A stretch of DNA of 57,066 nt, taken from contig SHXR01000022.1 in the NCBI GenBank assembly GCA_009693235.1, positions 1 to 57,066 on the forward strand. Reading direction: 5' to 3'. Shown in pieces: positions 27,967-37,113 of this stretch. Numbering within the stretch: position 1 is the stretch's first letter; each line of letters starts with the position of its first letter. Under the pieces are notes generated by a model. It was not told where the DNA came from. It was given only the letters and a program-made list of their open reading frames with translations, and ran no database searches. Position numbers and translations under genes: made by a program. The DNA comes from Betaproteobacteria bacterium (GTDB taxonomy: Bacteria > Pseudomonadota > Gammaproteobacteria > Burkholderiales > SG8-39).

Positions 27967-28870
27967 TGGCGCCTGGCTGACCGTGCGGGTCAGGCGACCC
28001 CCTGTAGCGGTTGTAGCCCCACAGATACTGGGCCGGGCATTGTCGGACTGCCGCCTCAATCCCGCGGTTCAGGAAACGCGGGTACGACTCGTCCGCTCGC
28101 GCACTTGGCATTTGCATCACCCGAACGCGGTAACCGTGCCCGCGTGGCAAGCGCTCCATGCAGATCATGATGACTTCGGCACCGGTAGCAGCCTGCAGAC
28201 GCTCAGGCAGCGTCATCGTGTAGGCGGGTCGTCCAAAAAAATCGACCCATGCACCTTCACCGAAACTGGGTACCTGGTCGGGCAGTAGCCCGATTGCCTC
28301 ACCCGCACGGAGCGCGCGCAGCAGGCGGCGCACGCCGGCGAGATTGGTCGGCGCGAGCTGAATGTTGTCGCGCGCTCTGCCCATCTCCATCACCGGGCGC
28401 ACCCATGGCAATTTCGGCGGCCTGAACAGCACGGTAAGCGGTGCCGCGCGGGCGACCCAGAATGACAGGAGTTCAAAGCAACCAATATGGGGCGTAAGAA
28501 ACAGGACACCCCGGCCCGCGCTCCGTGCGGCCATTTCAATTTCCATCCCTTGCACATCACGGATCAGCTTGAGAACCTCTTCGCGAGGCCGGTACCAGAT
28601 ATAGGGAACTTCGAGCACGGCACGGCCGGCCTCGGCGATGGCGGTTCGCAAGATCGCCGGATCGTTGAATCCTGCCGACGAGAGATTTTCACGCATGCGC
28701 CGACGGTAGGTGGGGGAGGCGAAATACACGACCCAACCAAGTATCGCGCCAACGTCATGCAAGAGACGCAGCGGCAATTTTGCGAGCAGGCGAAACAACA
28801 ACACCATCGATCGGGACAGCATAACGAACGCGAAGTCTCCCGACTCGGTCGATGGAAGTTGGGCAGGCAA
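27959..28870 (-). CDS. Lipid A biosynthesis acyltransferase (LpxL/HtrB family), first copy
   Basis: A 303-residue LPLAT family protein. The catalytic motif is H-x4-E in LTPHIGCFELLSF (about 130), with a second motif DQVPSFGEGAWVDFFGRPAYT and the C-terminal YLWGYNRYRGSPDPHGQPG. A start at 28822 (MLSRSMVLLFRLLAKLPLRLL) would remove a charged N-terminus and give a better membrane segment. Two LpxL-type genes in tandem next to metK and dapF are usual in the class, one adding each secondary acyl chain of lipid A. Confidence 0.87.
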   Translation of the reverse strand: MPAQLPSTESGDFAFVMLSRSMVLLFRLLAKLPLRLLHDVGAILGWVVYFASPTYRRRMRENLSSAGFNDPAILRTAIAEAGRAVLEVPYIWYRPREEVLKLIRDVQGMEIEMAARSAGRGVLFLTPHIGCFELLSFWVARAAPLTVLFRPPKLPWVRPVMEMGRARDNIQLAPTNLAGVRRLLRALRAGEAIGLLPDQVPSFGEGAWVDFFGRPAYTMTLPERLQAATGAEVIMICMERLPRGHGYRVRVMQMPSARADESYPRFLNRGIEAAVRQCPAQYLWGYNRYRGSPDPHGQPGANG

Positions 28871-28994
28871 GATGAATTCTGCTACACTTGTAGGTTTCTT
28901 TTGACGGCGTTTGCTTTGATGGCCCTACAGCGCTTGCACGACATCACGCGGCTTGGCGATGTTATTGACCACTTCATAGGATAGTTGAACAGCA

Positions 28995-30161
28995 ATGAGC
29001 GAATATCTCTTCACATCGGAGTCCGTATCGGAAGGACATCCCGATAAGGTTGCAGACCAGATTTCCGATGCCGTCCTCGATGCGATTCTAGCCCAGGATA
29101 AGTCAAGCCGGGTCGCCGCAGAGACGCTTTGCACGACCGGGCTGGTGGTCATGGCCGGTGAGATCACCACACGTGCCGTCGTCGATTTTCAAACCGTCGC
29201 GCGCAATACGATCAAGCGCATCGGTTACGACAACACCGAATACGGCATTGATTACAAGGGCTGCGCGGTGATGGTTTGCTACGACAAACAATCCCCTGAT
29301 ATCGCCCAAGGCGTCAACGAAGGATCGGGCCTTGACCCCGAGCAAGGCGCGGGCGACCAAGGTCTGATGTTCGGTTATGCCTGCCGCGAAACTGCCGAGC
29401 TGATGCCGTTGCCGATTCATCTTGCGCATCGCCTCGTCGAGCGCCAGGCGCAGGTGCGTCGCGATGGACGCTTGAAATGGCTGCAACCGGATGCAAAATC
29501 GCAGGTCACGATCCGCTATGTCGACGGCAAACCCGACTCGATCGATACGGTGGTGCTATCCACCCAGCACTCGCCGGATATCAGTCATGAGAAGTTGCGC
29601 GAGGCGGTCATCGAGGAAATCATCAAGCCCGTTTTGCCAAAGAACATGATCAAGGGTGAAATCAAATATCTCGTCAACCCGACCGGGCGCTTTGTAGTGG
29701 GCGGTCCACAAGGCGACTGCGGCTTGACCGGCCGCAAGATCATCGTCGATTCATACGGCGGCTCTGCCCCGCATGGTGGCGGCGCGTTCTCCGGGAAAGA
29801 TCCCTCGAAGGTTGATCGCTCAGCGGCCTATGCGGCCCGTTATGTCGCGAAGAACATCGTCGCGGCCGGATTGGCCGACCGCTGCACGCTGCAGGTGTCG
29901 TATGCGATCGGCATCGCGCGTCCGACCTCGGTGATGGTCACGACCTATGGCACCGGCAAGATTTCCGACGAGAAAATCACCGCATTGATCGGCAAACATT
30001 TCGATCTTCGCCCCAAGGGCATCGTCATGATGCTGGATCTCTTGCGCCCGATCTATGAGAAGACCGCCTCATACGGACATTTCGGTCGCGAAGAACCGGA
30101 ATTCACTTGGGAAAAAATCGACAAGGCCGCTCAGCTGCGTGCCGATGCCGGGGTCAAATAG
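28995..30161 (+). CDS. metK: S-adenosylmethionine synthetase
   Basis: A 388-residue SAM synthetase. It starts [29 protein letters not shown], and the hallmark [13 protein letters not shown] (about 115-127) and [23 protein letters not shown] (about 253-275) are intact. It makes SAM from methionine and ATP. It is divergent from the two LpxL genes with 124 bases between, where I see no convincing -35/-10 pair. Ends in TAG, then a strong hairpin. Confidence 0.97.
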   Translation: MSEYLFTSESVSEGHPDKVADQISDAVLDAILAQDKSSRVAAETLCTTGLVVMAGEITTRAVVDFQTVARNTIKRIGYDNTEYGIDYKGCAVMVCYDKQSPDIAQGVNEGSGLDPEQGAGDQGLMFGYACRETAELMPLPIHLAHRLVERQAQVRRDGRLKWLQPDAKSQVTIRYVDGKPDSIDTVVLSTQHSPDISHEKLREAVIEEIIKPVLPKNMIKGEIKYLVNPTGRFVVGGPQGDCGLTGRKIIVDSYGGSAPHGGGAFSGKDPSKVDRSAAYAARYVAKNIVAAGLADRCTLQVSYAIGIARPTSVMVTTYGTGKISDEKITALIGKHFDLRPKGIVMMLDLLRPIYEKTASYGHFGREEPEFTWEKIDKAAQLRADAGVK

Positions 30162-30175
30162 ATCCGCCCTTCGAT

Positions 30176-30199
30176 CGCCGCCCGACGAATCGGGCGGCG
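30176..30199 (+). terminator. Hairpin after metK, probable terminator
   Basis: CGCCGCCCGA (30176-30185) pairs perfectly with TCGGGCGGCG (30190-30199) around the tetraloop CGAA, 14 bases after the metK stop. Only two T follow, so termination may be partial or Rho-assisted. Confidence 0.55.
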
Positions 30200-30256
30200 T
30201 TGCGGTTCGCCAATAACGGGCCCTTGCGGGTCCAGAGCACGTTAGAATTCGTTTCG

Positions 30257-30335
30257 CTTCGAGGAGCGTTGCAACGGGGATCCTCTCTCCGCCAGGCTCG
30301 AGGCACCCGATAAGGGTCCAGATTGAACGACGCTC
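30257..30335 (+). ncRNA. SAH riboswitch aptamer upstream of ahcY
   Basis: The conserved parts of the S-adenosylhomocysteine riboswitch are all present: CGAGGAGCGTTGCAAC (from about 30260), GCCAGGCTCGA (30291-30301) and, further on, AACGACGCTC (30326-30335). P1 forms from TCGAG and CTCGA. P2 pairs CGGGGA with TCTCCG around TCCTC. The pseudoknot helix P4 pairs GAGCGT (30264-30269) with ACGCTC (30330-30335). SAH riboswitches turn ahcY on when toxic SAH builds up. A -10-like TAGAAT lies at 30243-30248 just upstream. Confidence 0.92.
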
Positions 30336-30364
30336 GTCAACCGTGTTGACACGGTTGACGAGCG
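30331..30364 (+). promoter_or_regulatory. 15-bp hairpin forming the riboswitch expression platform
   Basis: CGCTCGTCAACCGTG (30331-30345) pairs perfectly with CACGGTTGACGAGCG (30350-30364) around a TTGA loop. The 5' arm starts with the CGCTC that the SAH aptamer uses for P4, so hairpin and pseudoknot exclude each other. It is not followed by a T-run, and the ahcY ribosome-binding site (CCAGGAG, 30420s) is 56 bases downstream. Control by Rho access or through downstream pairing is therefore likelier than a simple intrinsic terminator. Confidence 0.8.
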
Positions 30365-30435
30365 GGATCATGCATAGCATGCGTCTCATCGCACCGTTTT
30401 GCATAGCCGTTTGGACCACCACCAGGAGTAAATCA

Positions 30436-31863
30436 ATGAACGTTGCCGTACTCAAATCCGCCAACATTACACGCGGGGACTACAAAGTTGCCGACCTGAA
30501 ACTTGCTGACTGGGGTCGCAAGGAAATCGCCATCGCCGAAACTGAAATGCCGGGCTTGATGGCCATTCGCCGCGAGAATGCGGCGTCGAAACCGCTACGC
30601 GGCGCGCGGATTACCGGATCGCTGCATATGACGATCCAGACCGCCGTGCTGATCGAAACGCTGACCGCGCTTGGTGCGGACGTCCGCTGGGCATCCTGCA
30701 ATATCTACTCTACCCAAGACCATGCCGCGGCAGCGATTGCGGTGGGCGGCACGCCGGTCTTCGCTTATAAGGGCGAAACCCTCGAAGAATATTGGGCATA
30801 CAGCCACAAAATATTCGAATGGCCAGACGGCGGCTACTCCAACATGATTCTGGACGATGGCGGCGATGCCACGCTCCTCTTGCATGTTGGTGCGCGGGCC
30901 GAAAAAGATCCTTCGATCATCGTCAAGCCTGGTAGTGAAGAAGAGACGTTTCTCTTTGCCGCGATCAAGAAGCGCCTCGCCGCCCAACCCGGCTGGTATT
31001 CCCAGCGCCTAGCGCAGATTAAAGGGGTCACCGAAGAAACGACCACCGGCGTACAGCGCCTTTACCAGATGGCGAAAGAGGGCAAGCTCGCGTTTCCCGC
31101 CATCAACGTCAACGACTCGGTCACCAAATCGAAATTCGATAACCTGTACGGCTGCCGTGAGTCACTGGTGGATGGCATCAAGCGCGCGACCGACGTCATG
31201 ATTGCCGGCAAGATCGCGGTCGTGGCGGGCTATGGTGATGTGGGCAAGGGTTCCGCACAGGCGCTGCGCGCGCTCTCCGCGCAAATATGGGTAACCGAGA
31301 TCGACCCAATCTGCGCATTGCAAGCGGCGATGGAAGGTTACCGTGTCGTAACGATGGACTACGCCGCCGACAAAGCCGATATCTTCGTCACCGCAACCGG
31401 CAATTTTCATGTGATCACCTACGATCACATGAAGAAGATGAAGGATCAGGCGATTGTCTGCAACATCGGCCACTTCGACAATGAAATCGATGTCGCGAGC
31501 CTCAAGAAACACACTTGGGACAACATCAAACCCCAGGTCGATCACATCATCTTTCCCGATGGCAAGCGCATCATCTTGCTCGCTGAAGGCCGGCTGGTGA
31601 ATCTGGGTTGCGGAACCGGGCATCCGAGCTATGTGATGAGCTCATCGTTTGCAAATCAGACGCTCGCGCAGATCGAGTTGTATTGCAACACGTCCAAATA
31701 TCCGATCGGTGTCTACACGTTGCCCAAACACCTCGATGAAAAAGTCGCTCGCCTGCAACTCTCGAAGCTCGCTGCAACGCTGACCGAATTGACCACCGAA
31801 CAGGCCGCTTATCTTGGCCTCAATAAAGCTGGCCCCTATAAGTCGGATCGCTATCGGTACTAG
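30436..31863 (+). CDS. ahcY: S-adenosylhomocysteine hydrolase
   Basis: A 475-residue adenosylhomocysteinase that splits SAH to adenosine and homocysteine, clearing product inhibition of methyltransferases. ATG 30436 follows AGGAG at the right distance; in-frame codons upstream to 30343 lie in the riboswitch leader. The NAD loop [13 protein letters not shown] is near residue 262, and the C-terminus ends KSDRYRY as in the family. The metK-ahcY pairing closes the SAM cycle around the riboswitch. Intact. Confidence 0.97.
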   Translation: MNVAVLKSANITRGDYKVADLKLADWGRKEIAIAETEMPGLMAIRRENAASKPLRGARITGSLHMTIQTAVLIETLTALGADVRWASCNIYSTQDHAAAAIAVGGTPVFAYKGETLEEYWAYSHKIFEWPDGGYSNMILDDGGDATLLLHVGARAEKDPSIIVKPGSEEETFLFAAIKKRLAAQPGWYSQRLAQIKGVTEETTTGVQRLYQMAKEGKLAFPAINVNDSVTKSKFDNLYGCRESLVDGIKRATDVMIAGKIAVVAGYGDVGKGSAQALRALSAQIWVTEIDPICALQAAMEGYRVVTMDYAADKADIFVTATGNFHVITYDHMKKMKDQAIVCNIGHFDNEIDVASLKKHTWDNIKPQVDHIIFPDGKRIILLAEGRLVNLGCGTGHPSYVMSSSFANQTLAQIELYCNTSKYPIGVYTLPKHLDEKVARLQLSKLAATLTELTTEQAAYLGLNKAGPYKSDRYRY

Positions 31864-31990
31864 AACAGGCCAACCGGCGCGTCAGCCACTTGCGGGTTGG
31901 CGTCGCCGGAAGAAGAAATTCAGTGCTGGTGAACGGCCCAGAGTTCGAGTGATACCATCGGGTGGACTGCCCGGTTCTGGAAATGCCGCG

Positions 31991-32674
31991 TTGAAAATCC
32001 TGATTGTCGACGATCATCCGTTGGTCCTGGAGGCGCTCCGCCACACGCTGACGCCCTTGGATCAAGCCGTGGAACTCCATGACGCAAGGACCGCGGCGGA
32101 CGCGCGCAATCTGGTTGCCACGCAAACCGATGCCGATTTGTTGTTGCTCAATCTTGGCTTGCCCGAAGTGCCTGGTTTCGATCTATTAGTCGAATTTCGC
32201 GAGCGATACCCAAGCCTTCCTGTCGTCGTACTCTCAGGATCTGACCGCCGCGATGACGTGATGCGCGCGATCGACCTCGGCGCCATGGGCTACATACCAA
32301 AGACTTCTTCCAGCAAAGTCATGTTGTCGGCGCTGCAGCTGGTGCTCTCAGGCGGTGTTTATCTGCCGCCGATCGCACTTACGCCGGCAACGCCGATCGC
32401 GGCGCGTGCTACTCCCCAAGCACGTGCGAAGAGCTTGACACCGCGCGAACTCGGTATCACCGACCGGCAATGCCAGGTGCTTGCGCTGTTGCTGCAGGGC
32501 AAGCCGAACAAACTCATTTGCCGGGAGCTCGACCTCGCGGAGGGCACCGTGAAAATCCACGTCGCCGCGATCCTGCGCTCTCTCAACGTCAACACTCGGA
32601 CGCAGGCGGTCGTGGAGGCAAGCCGGCTCGGTCTGCAGATCGATTCCTTACTCAAAGGCACGGGCAAGAGATAG
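31991..32674 (+). CDS. LuxR-type response regulator with an altered receiver
   Basis: A TTG start at 31991 gives MKILIVDDHPLVLEALRHTL. Residues 1-120 are a receiver domain and the C-terminal 70 a GerE/LuxR helix-turn-helix (LTPRELGITDRQCQVLALLLQGKPNKLICRELDLAEGTVKIHVAAILRSLNVNTRTQAVVEASRLGL). The acidic pair (Asp7, Asp8), Ser82 and Lys104 are present, but the phosphoacceptor position (LLLLNLGLP, residue 54) is Asn instead of Asp. It should not be phosphorylated in the usual way. No sensor kinase is adjacent. An upstream ATG is not available in frame before 31814, inside ahcY. Confidence 0.8.
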   Translation: MKILIVDDHPLVLEALRHTLTPLDQAVELHDARTAADARNLVATQTDADLLLLNLGLPEVPGFDLLVEFRERYPSLPVVVLSGSDRRDDVMRAIDLGAMGYIPKTSSSKVMLSALQLVLSGGVYLPPIALTPATPIAARATPQARAKSLTPRELGITDRQCQVLALLLQGKPNKLICRELDLAEGTVKIHVAAILRSLNVNTRTQAVVEASRLGLQIDSLLKGTGKR

Positions 32675-32785
32675 CCGATGATAGGTTGCACTGCGTGATA
32701 CGACGGGCGACGTTACAAAGTTTCCATTGCGAATAGAACATCGCAGCGCGCATAGGCAAATCGAGGAAGCGGTGAAAAGGATGAA

Positions 32786-33025
32786 ATGAAACCGATCGCA
32801 TCGCGCAATATCGAGTTCGTCAGCCATTCCAATCTGGGCGGTCGCGGCGATCGCGTCCAGATCATGGTCCATCGCGGCTTTGCCTATGTCGGCCACGGAT
32901 TCAGCAACGGCATCACGACGGTCGATGTCCGCGATCCATCGCACCCAAAGGTCGTCGACTTCATCGCCTGTCCGCCTGGCGCGCGGGCCTTTCACCTACA
33001 CATTCTTCAGTTTGAGGGGGCGTGA
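32786..33025 (+). pseudogene. LVIVD-repeat protein, 5' remnant
   Basis: MKPIASRNIEFVSHSNLGGR, then GDRVQIMVHRGFAYVGHGF and SNGITTVDVRDPSHPKVVDF, matches the start of LVIVD beta-propeller-like proteins, whose repeats carry V-x-D-V-x-D-P. Full proteins run to several hundred residues; this one stops at 79, just after ACPPGARAFHL. Unrelated coding-like sequence follows at once, so the rest of the gene appears deleted. Confidence 0.55.
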
Positions 33026-33161
33026 GGCAGTCGACTGCTTGATGCGCATGCCAGGATGCAAATGCGGCGACCATTTCAATCTCGAGGCGCCCGTCCCTGA
33101 CCCGTATTGCGAGCGGCTGGCCAGGTTTCAGCCCGACCATCCGGACAAATCCACGCTGTGA
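33020..33161 (+). pseudogene. C-terminal coding remnant of an unknown gene
   Basis: In the frame ending at 33161 the sequence reads LMRMPGCKCGDHFNLEAPVPDPYCERLARFQPDHPDKSTL. Its composition (Cys-x-Cys, Pro-rich, ordinary residue balance) looks like the end of a real protein, but I do not recognise the family and no start fits. It directly abuts the LVIVD fragment, so both may be edges of one deletion. Confidence 0.35.
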
Positions 33162-33229
33162 ATATCAGCGAGTCCAGGTATGCTTCATCTGAAGCTAACG
33201 CTCACTTGCGCAATTATCTGCTGGAGATC

Positions 33230-33724
33230 ATGCCCACTGGCTTTGATTTTGTTGACTACGCGATCGAGTTACTGGGCCCTTTCGGCACGGTAAGCACGCG
33301 CCGTATGTTTGGCGGACATGGAATCTTCTTGGACGATCTAATGTTCGCGATTGTCCACGATGACGCGCTCTGGTTCAAGACCGACGAGTTGAGCCGAGGC
33401 GCGTTCGAGGCCGCCGGTAGCGAACCATTCGCCTACTCCCACAGCGGCAAGACGGCAACCCTTGGTTTTCACCGGGCACCGGCGGCCGCCCTTGACTCTC
33501 CGGAGGCAGCGCTGCCGTGGGCACGAAGTGCGTATGCGGCTGCGCTCCGTGCGCGCGGCAAGCGCTCGACGCCGCCCACTGAACTTGCATTAGCGCCTTT
33601 TGTTACGATGACGCGCGATAAACGTGCGACCCGAACGCTCGCGGCCACGCCGAAAAAACGCACACGCGCGACGAAGCCCACGCTGGCGCGGCGCGCCGTC
33701 AGCACGCGCAGTCGACCGCGGTAG
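33230..33724 (+). CDS. TfoX N-terminal domain protein
   Basis: From ATG 33230 (GGAG five bases upstream) the protein reads MPTGFDFVDYAIELLGPFGT, then VSTRRMFGGHGIFLDDLMFA and IVHDDALWFKTDEL, a TfoX_N domain (about residues 5-100). It is followed by a Lys/Arg-rich tail (KRATRTLAATPKKRTRATKPT). TfoX regulates competence genes in some gammaproteobacteria; stand-alone N-domain proteins like this are common and of unknown role. The basic tail suggests nucleic-acid contact. It runs to within one base of the convergent MATE gene. Confidence 0.75.
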   Translation: MPTGFDFVDYAIELLGPFGTVSTRRMFGGHGIFLDDLMFAIVHDDALWFKTDELSRGAFEAAGSEPFAYSHSGKTATLGFHRAPAAALDSPEAALPWARSAYAAALRARGKRSTPPTELALAPFVTMTRDKRATRTLAATPKKRTRATKPTLARRAVSTRSRPR

Positions 33725-35146
33725 TTAAGTTAGCGTGCCGACCGGGCGACGTCCCGCGCGGCTCACGGCGAGGAAATACAGAACGACGAGCAAGCTTGCC
33801 AAGGCTAGGCTCGCGATTGCAGCGATCCAAAATCCGGCCGCGCCGAGCGGTTCGGCCAGTCCGATCTGCGCCCAGTCTTCGCGACCCAACGTGGTGAGCC
33901 CAAGCCAATATCCGCCGCCCAGTCCGACGCCCCATAACGCGACGGTGTAGGCGATCATCGGCACAACCGTCCGCTTGTAGCCGCGCAGCACGTTGATGGC
34001 CACGGTCTGCACCGCATCGACGAGGTGGTACAACGCGACAAATGCGAGCAGGTGCGCTGCCAAGTTGCTGACACCGGGGTCGATCGAGTAGAGGCTGGCG
34101 ATGCCCTCACGCGCGCAAAACATAACGAGCGAGATCACGCCCGCCATAACGACTGCCACGGCAAGCCCAAGCAAACCGGCAACGCGCGCACGTCGCGAAT
34201 CGCCCGCACCAAGCGCTTGCCCGACCAGCACGCCCACCGCACTACCCAGAGCAAGGGGCAGCATGAACGTCAATGCGGCGAAATTCGCGGCAATCTGATG
34301 GGCGGCAGACGCTTGCGTGCCGAGCCGCGCAATGAAGAGCGTCATGAACGTGAATGCGGTGACATCGACCAGAAACGTGAAGCCGATCGGGACACCGATG
34401 CCAAGCACATGACAAATACGCTGCCAACTGGGCCAAGACCAGCGCGCGAAGATACCGTAAGCGTGATAGTCGGCGCTCGCATAACAGATGGCCCACGCCG
34501 CGATACATGTGATCCACGAGGCGATCGTGGTGGCGAGCGCGCAGCCAACGCCACCCATTTCCGGTGCGCCAAGCAAGCCGTGCATGAAGATCCAATTCAG
34601 CGGAATCTTGATGGCAAGTCCGACCAGATTGAGGACCATGACGATGCGTGGCCGCGAAATGGCGGTGGCAAAGCCGTGAAACACTCGAAACAAGAGGCTC
34701 GCAGGAACGCTCCATGCGACGATTGCCAGATATTCGCGCGCCAATGCCTCAACGGCCGGTTCCGCTTGCGTAATCTTGAAGAACAGGTCCGGATAGTTGA
34801 GCACCGCAATCGGTATGGCAGCGAGCAACACGCCAAGCCAAAACGTTTGGCGGACTTCTTCACCGATTTCCGCGTAACGCCGGGCGCCAAACAGATGCGA
34901 GACGATCGGACCGATCGCGATCAGGACGCCCATCAATGCAATGAACACGGTGATATAAATGCTCGCACCGATGCCGACGGCGGCCAGATCGCGCTGGCCA
35001 TAGCGACCCGCCATAACGGTATCGAGCACGGCATACAACATCATGGCGATCTGCGCCACCAACACCGGCCAGCCAAGCCGAACGATATCGCGCAGAATGC
35101 TTTGGTGGATGGCGTAGCGCATAGACCGGCGCCGTGAGTCGCTCAC
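33725..35146 (-). CDS. MATE family efflux transporter (NorM-like)
   Basis: A 473-residue, 12-helix transporter of the MATE family. The N-terminal helix pair (LVAQIAMMLYAVLDTVMAGRYG) has the family's D-T-V-M-A-G-R motif, and the central CALATTIASWITCIAAWAIC and PLALGSAVGVLVGQALGAGD segments repeat the half-domain layout. MATE pumps export cationic drugs or toxins with Na+ or H+. Its start overlaps the LysR stop by four bases, so the regulator may control it. Intact. Confidence 0.88.
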   Translation of the reverse strand: MSDSRRRSMRYAIHQSILRDIVRLGWPVLVAQIAMMLYAVLDTVMAGRYGQRDLAAVGIGASIYITVFIALMGVLIAIGPIVSHLFGARRYAEIGEEVRQTFWLGVLLAAIPIAVLNYPDLFFKITQAEPAVEALAREYLAIVAWSVPASLLFRVFHGFATAISRPRIVMVLNLVGLAIKIPLNWIFMHGLLGAPEMGGVGCALATTIASWITCIAAWAICYASADYHAYGIFARWSWPSWQRICHVLGIGVPIGFTFLVDVTAFTFMTLFIARLGTQASAAHQIAANFAALTFMLPLALGSAVGVLVGQALGAGDSRRARVAGLLGLAVAVVMAGVISLVMFCAREGIASLYSIDPGVSNLAAHLLAFVALYHLVDAVQTVAINVLRGYKRTVVPMIAYTVALWGVGLGGGYWLGLTTLGREDWAQIGLAEPLGAAGFWIAAIASLALASLLVVLYFLAVSRAGRRPVGTLT

Positions 35147-36069
35147 TGCTCGCCTTGCAGTGCTTTCTCGATCGCGACACGGCTAAGATGCGGCGCAAAG
35201 AGTTCAACAAACGCGAACGCAAAGCCGCGTAGATTGCGGCCTCGCCGCACCGCTACACGCGCGGTGTTCTCGCGAAACAGATGACCCGCATCGAGCCACC
35301 GCAAATTGCGATCGCGCAGCGCGTCAAATGCAACGGAAGCGATGATGCCGATACCCAGCCCAAGCTCCACATAGGTTTTGATCACATCCGCATCGATGGC
35401 AGTGAGCACGATATCCGGCACCAATCCGTGCACGGTAAATGCTTCGTCGATGTGCGTCCGTCCGGAAAAAGCGGGGTTGTAAGTGATGATCGGATACTTA
35501 GCGAGCGCCTCTAAGGTGGGCCGTTCCGTGCCATCGAGGGGATGGCCAGGTGGAATCACCACACAATGACTCCAGGTGTAAGCCGGTAACGCCAGAAGGC
35601 CCGGATAATGATCCAAGGCTTCGGTGGCGATCGCCACATCCGCATCACCCGCCAACACCATCTCGGCAAGTTGTGGTGGATTGCCTTGATGCATGACGAG
35701 CCGCACCTTCGGGAAACGTCTTTTGAACTCTGACACGACATGCGGTAATGCGTAACGCGCTTGCGTGTGGGTGGTCGCCAGCGTCAAGGTGCCGGCATCG
35801 GCAGCGGAAAATTCCCGGCCAACGTTGCGCAGATTCTCAGCATCGGCGAGGACCCGATTGGCGATCGCCAACACCGCTTTGCCGGGCTCCGTGAGGCCAA
35901 CGAGTCGTTTCCCATGGCGCTGGAAAATGATGACGCCCAGCTCATCTTCCAGTTCCTTGATTTGCTTGGATACGCTGGGCTGCGACGTGAACAAGGCCTC
36001 CGCTGCGATCGTGAGGTTGAAATTGTGCCGTACCGCTTCACGCAAGGCACGGAGCTGCTGGAAATTCAT
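35143..36069 (-). CDS. LysR-type regulator, CysB-like
   Basis: A 308-residue LysR protein. It starts MNFQQLRALREAVRHNFNLTIAAEALFTSQPSVSKQIKELEDELGV, a winged-helix of the CysB/Cbl kind (F-N-L-T-x-A-A-x-x-L-x-T-S-Q-P-x-V-S-K-x-I). The ligand domain (GTLTLATTHTQARYALPHVV) matches CysB, which binds O-acetylserine or N-acetylserine and controls sulfur-assimilation genes. No sulfur gene is adjacent here, so the targets may be the neighbouring transporter or serine/threonine enzymes. Confidence 0.82.
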   Translation of the reverse strand: MNFQQLRALREAVRHNFNLTIAAEALFTSQPSVSKQIKELEDELGVIIFQRHGKRLVGLTEPGKAVLAIANRVLADAENLRNVGREFSAADAGTLTLATTHTQARYALPHVVSEFKRRFPKVRLVMHQGNPPQLAEMVLAGDADVAIATEALDHYPGLLALPAYTWSHCVVIPPGHPLDGTERPTLEALAKYPIITYNPAFSGRTHIDEAFTVHGLVPDIVLTAIDADVIKTYVELGLGIGIIASVAFDALRDRNLRWLDAGHLFRENTARVAVRRGRNLRGFAFAFVELFAPHLSRVAIEKALQGEQ

Positions 36070-36137
36070 GAGGTCAGGAGGCGAAGAAAGATCGGGCTCG
36101 CTATTACAACATAGCCGGACGTGGAGACCCTATCGGG

Positions 36138-37085
36138 TCAAGAAGATGCAGCCATGCTTGCGAACAGCGCAAGATCAACATTACCGCCCGTCATCACCGT
36201 GCCAACGCATTTACCGCGCAAGCGGCTCCGCTCCTGGACGATCGCTGCGAATCCGGCAGCCCCGGCGCCCTCGGCCAGATTATGGGTATCGGTGTAGAGC
36301 GCGCGCATCGCGCTGACTATCTCGGCATCGGTCACTCGTACGATGCGACTGACATGACGCAAGATCAATGCGAGCGCCTCATCATCGGTCGCTCGGCATG
36401 CCAGTCCATCGGCGATTTGCGTAGTGACCGCATGCTCAACCGGGCGCCTAGCTGCAAACGACAGCGCATAAGCGGGCGCTGCATCGGCGACCACACCCAC
36501 GATTTCTACCCGGTGACCCAGCGCGGCGCGCGCAGCAATCATGCCGCAGATACCCGATCCCAGGCCGATGGGCACGTAGACAACATCGAGCTTTGGCACC
36601 GCGCGCAAGAATTCAACGCTGTAGGTGCTCACACCCGTCATCAAATGGCGATGAAAACTGGGGATGGCGTGCAGCGACCGTTGTGCAGCAAGTTCCATGG
36701 ACAACTCGCGTGCTGCTTGAAAATCATCGCCGTGCTCGATGAGTTCAACACCCAACGCACGCATCGCGGCGTTTTTTTCCGAGCTGTTGCCATGCAGCAC
36801 CACGATCGTCGCAGGCAACCCATGGCGCCGCGCGGCGATGCCAACTGATTGGCCATGATTGCCACGGGTGGCGGCGATCACACCTTTGCAATTGGGATCG
36901 AACTCGCGCAGCTTCGCAAAATAGGTGAGCCCACCGCGAATCTTGAACGCACCGGCAGGCGTGTGGTTCTCATGTTTGATCCAGATTTCCGCGCCGATTC
37001 GCTCACGCAGCAACGGCCACGCGTATTGCGGCGTCGCCGGCATCACTGCATAGACAATGTCTGCCGCCGCGGCGAATTCTTGCAT
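36138..37085 (-). CDS. Threonine/serine dehydratase (PLP fold type II)
   Basis: About 315 residues from ATG 37085 (MQEFAAAADIVYAVMPATPQYAWPLL). The PLP lysine is in TPAGAFKIRGG (about 49), the phosphate cup is GSGICG (about 185), and the Asn loop RGNHGQS is near residue 80. The domain form is that of short catabolic threonine dehydratases, without a regulatory C-domain. A GTG at 37139 would extend it into the end of the MFS gene. The set of this gene, a threonine aldolase and an MFS transporter suggests hydroxy-amino-acid use. Confidence 0.8.
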   Translation of the reverse strand: MQEFAAAADIVYAVMPATPQYAWPLLRERIGAEIWIKHENHTPAGAFKIRGGLTYFAKLREFDPNCKGVIAATRGNHGQSVGIAARRHGLPATIVVLHGNSSEKNAAMRALGVELIEHGDDFQAARELSMELAAQRSLHAIPSFHRHLMTGVSTYSVEFLRAVPKLDVVYVPIGLGSGICGMIAARAALGHRVEIVGVVADAAPAYALSFAARRPVEHAVTTQIADGLACRATDDEALALILRHVSRIVRVTDAEIVSAMRALYTDTHNLAEGAGAAGFAAIVQERSRLRGKCVGTVMTGGNVDLALFASMAASS

Positions 37086-37113
37086 GGTCGGGAGAAGAAA
37101 GTCATGGACCCTC

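Noticed and set aside
29042..29500. Antisense open frames opposite metK and elsewhere in high-GC genes
   Set aside because: They have no ribosome-binding sites or recognisable domains and follow the third-position GC bias of the real gene on the other strand.
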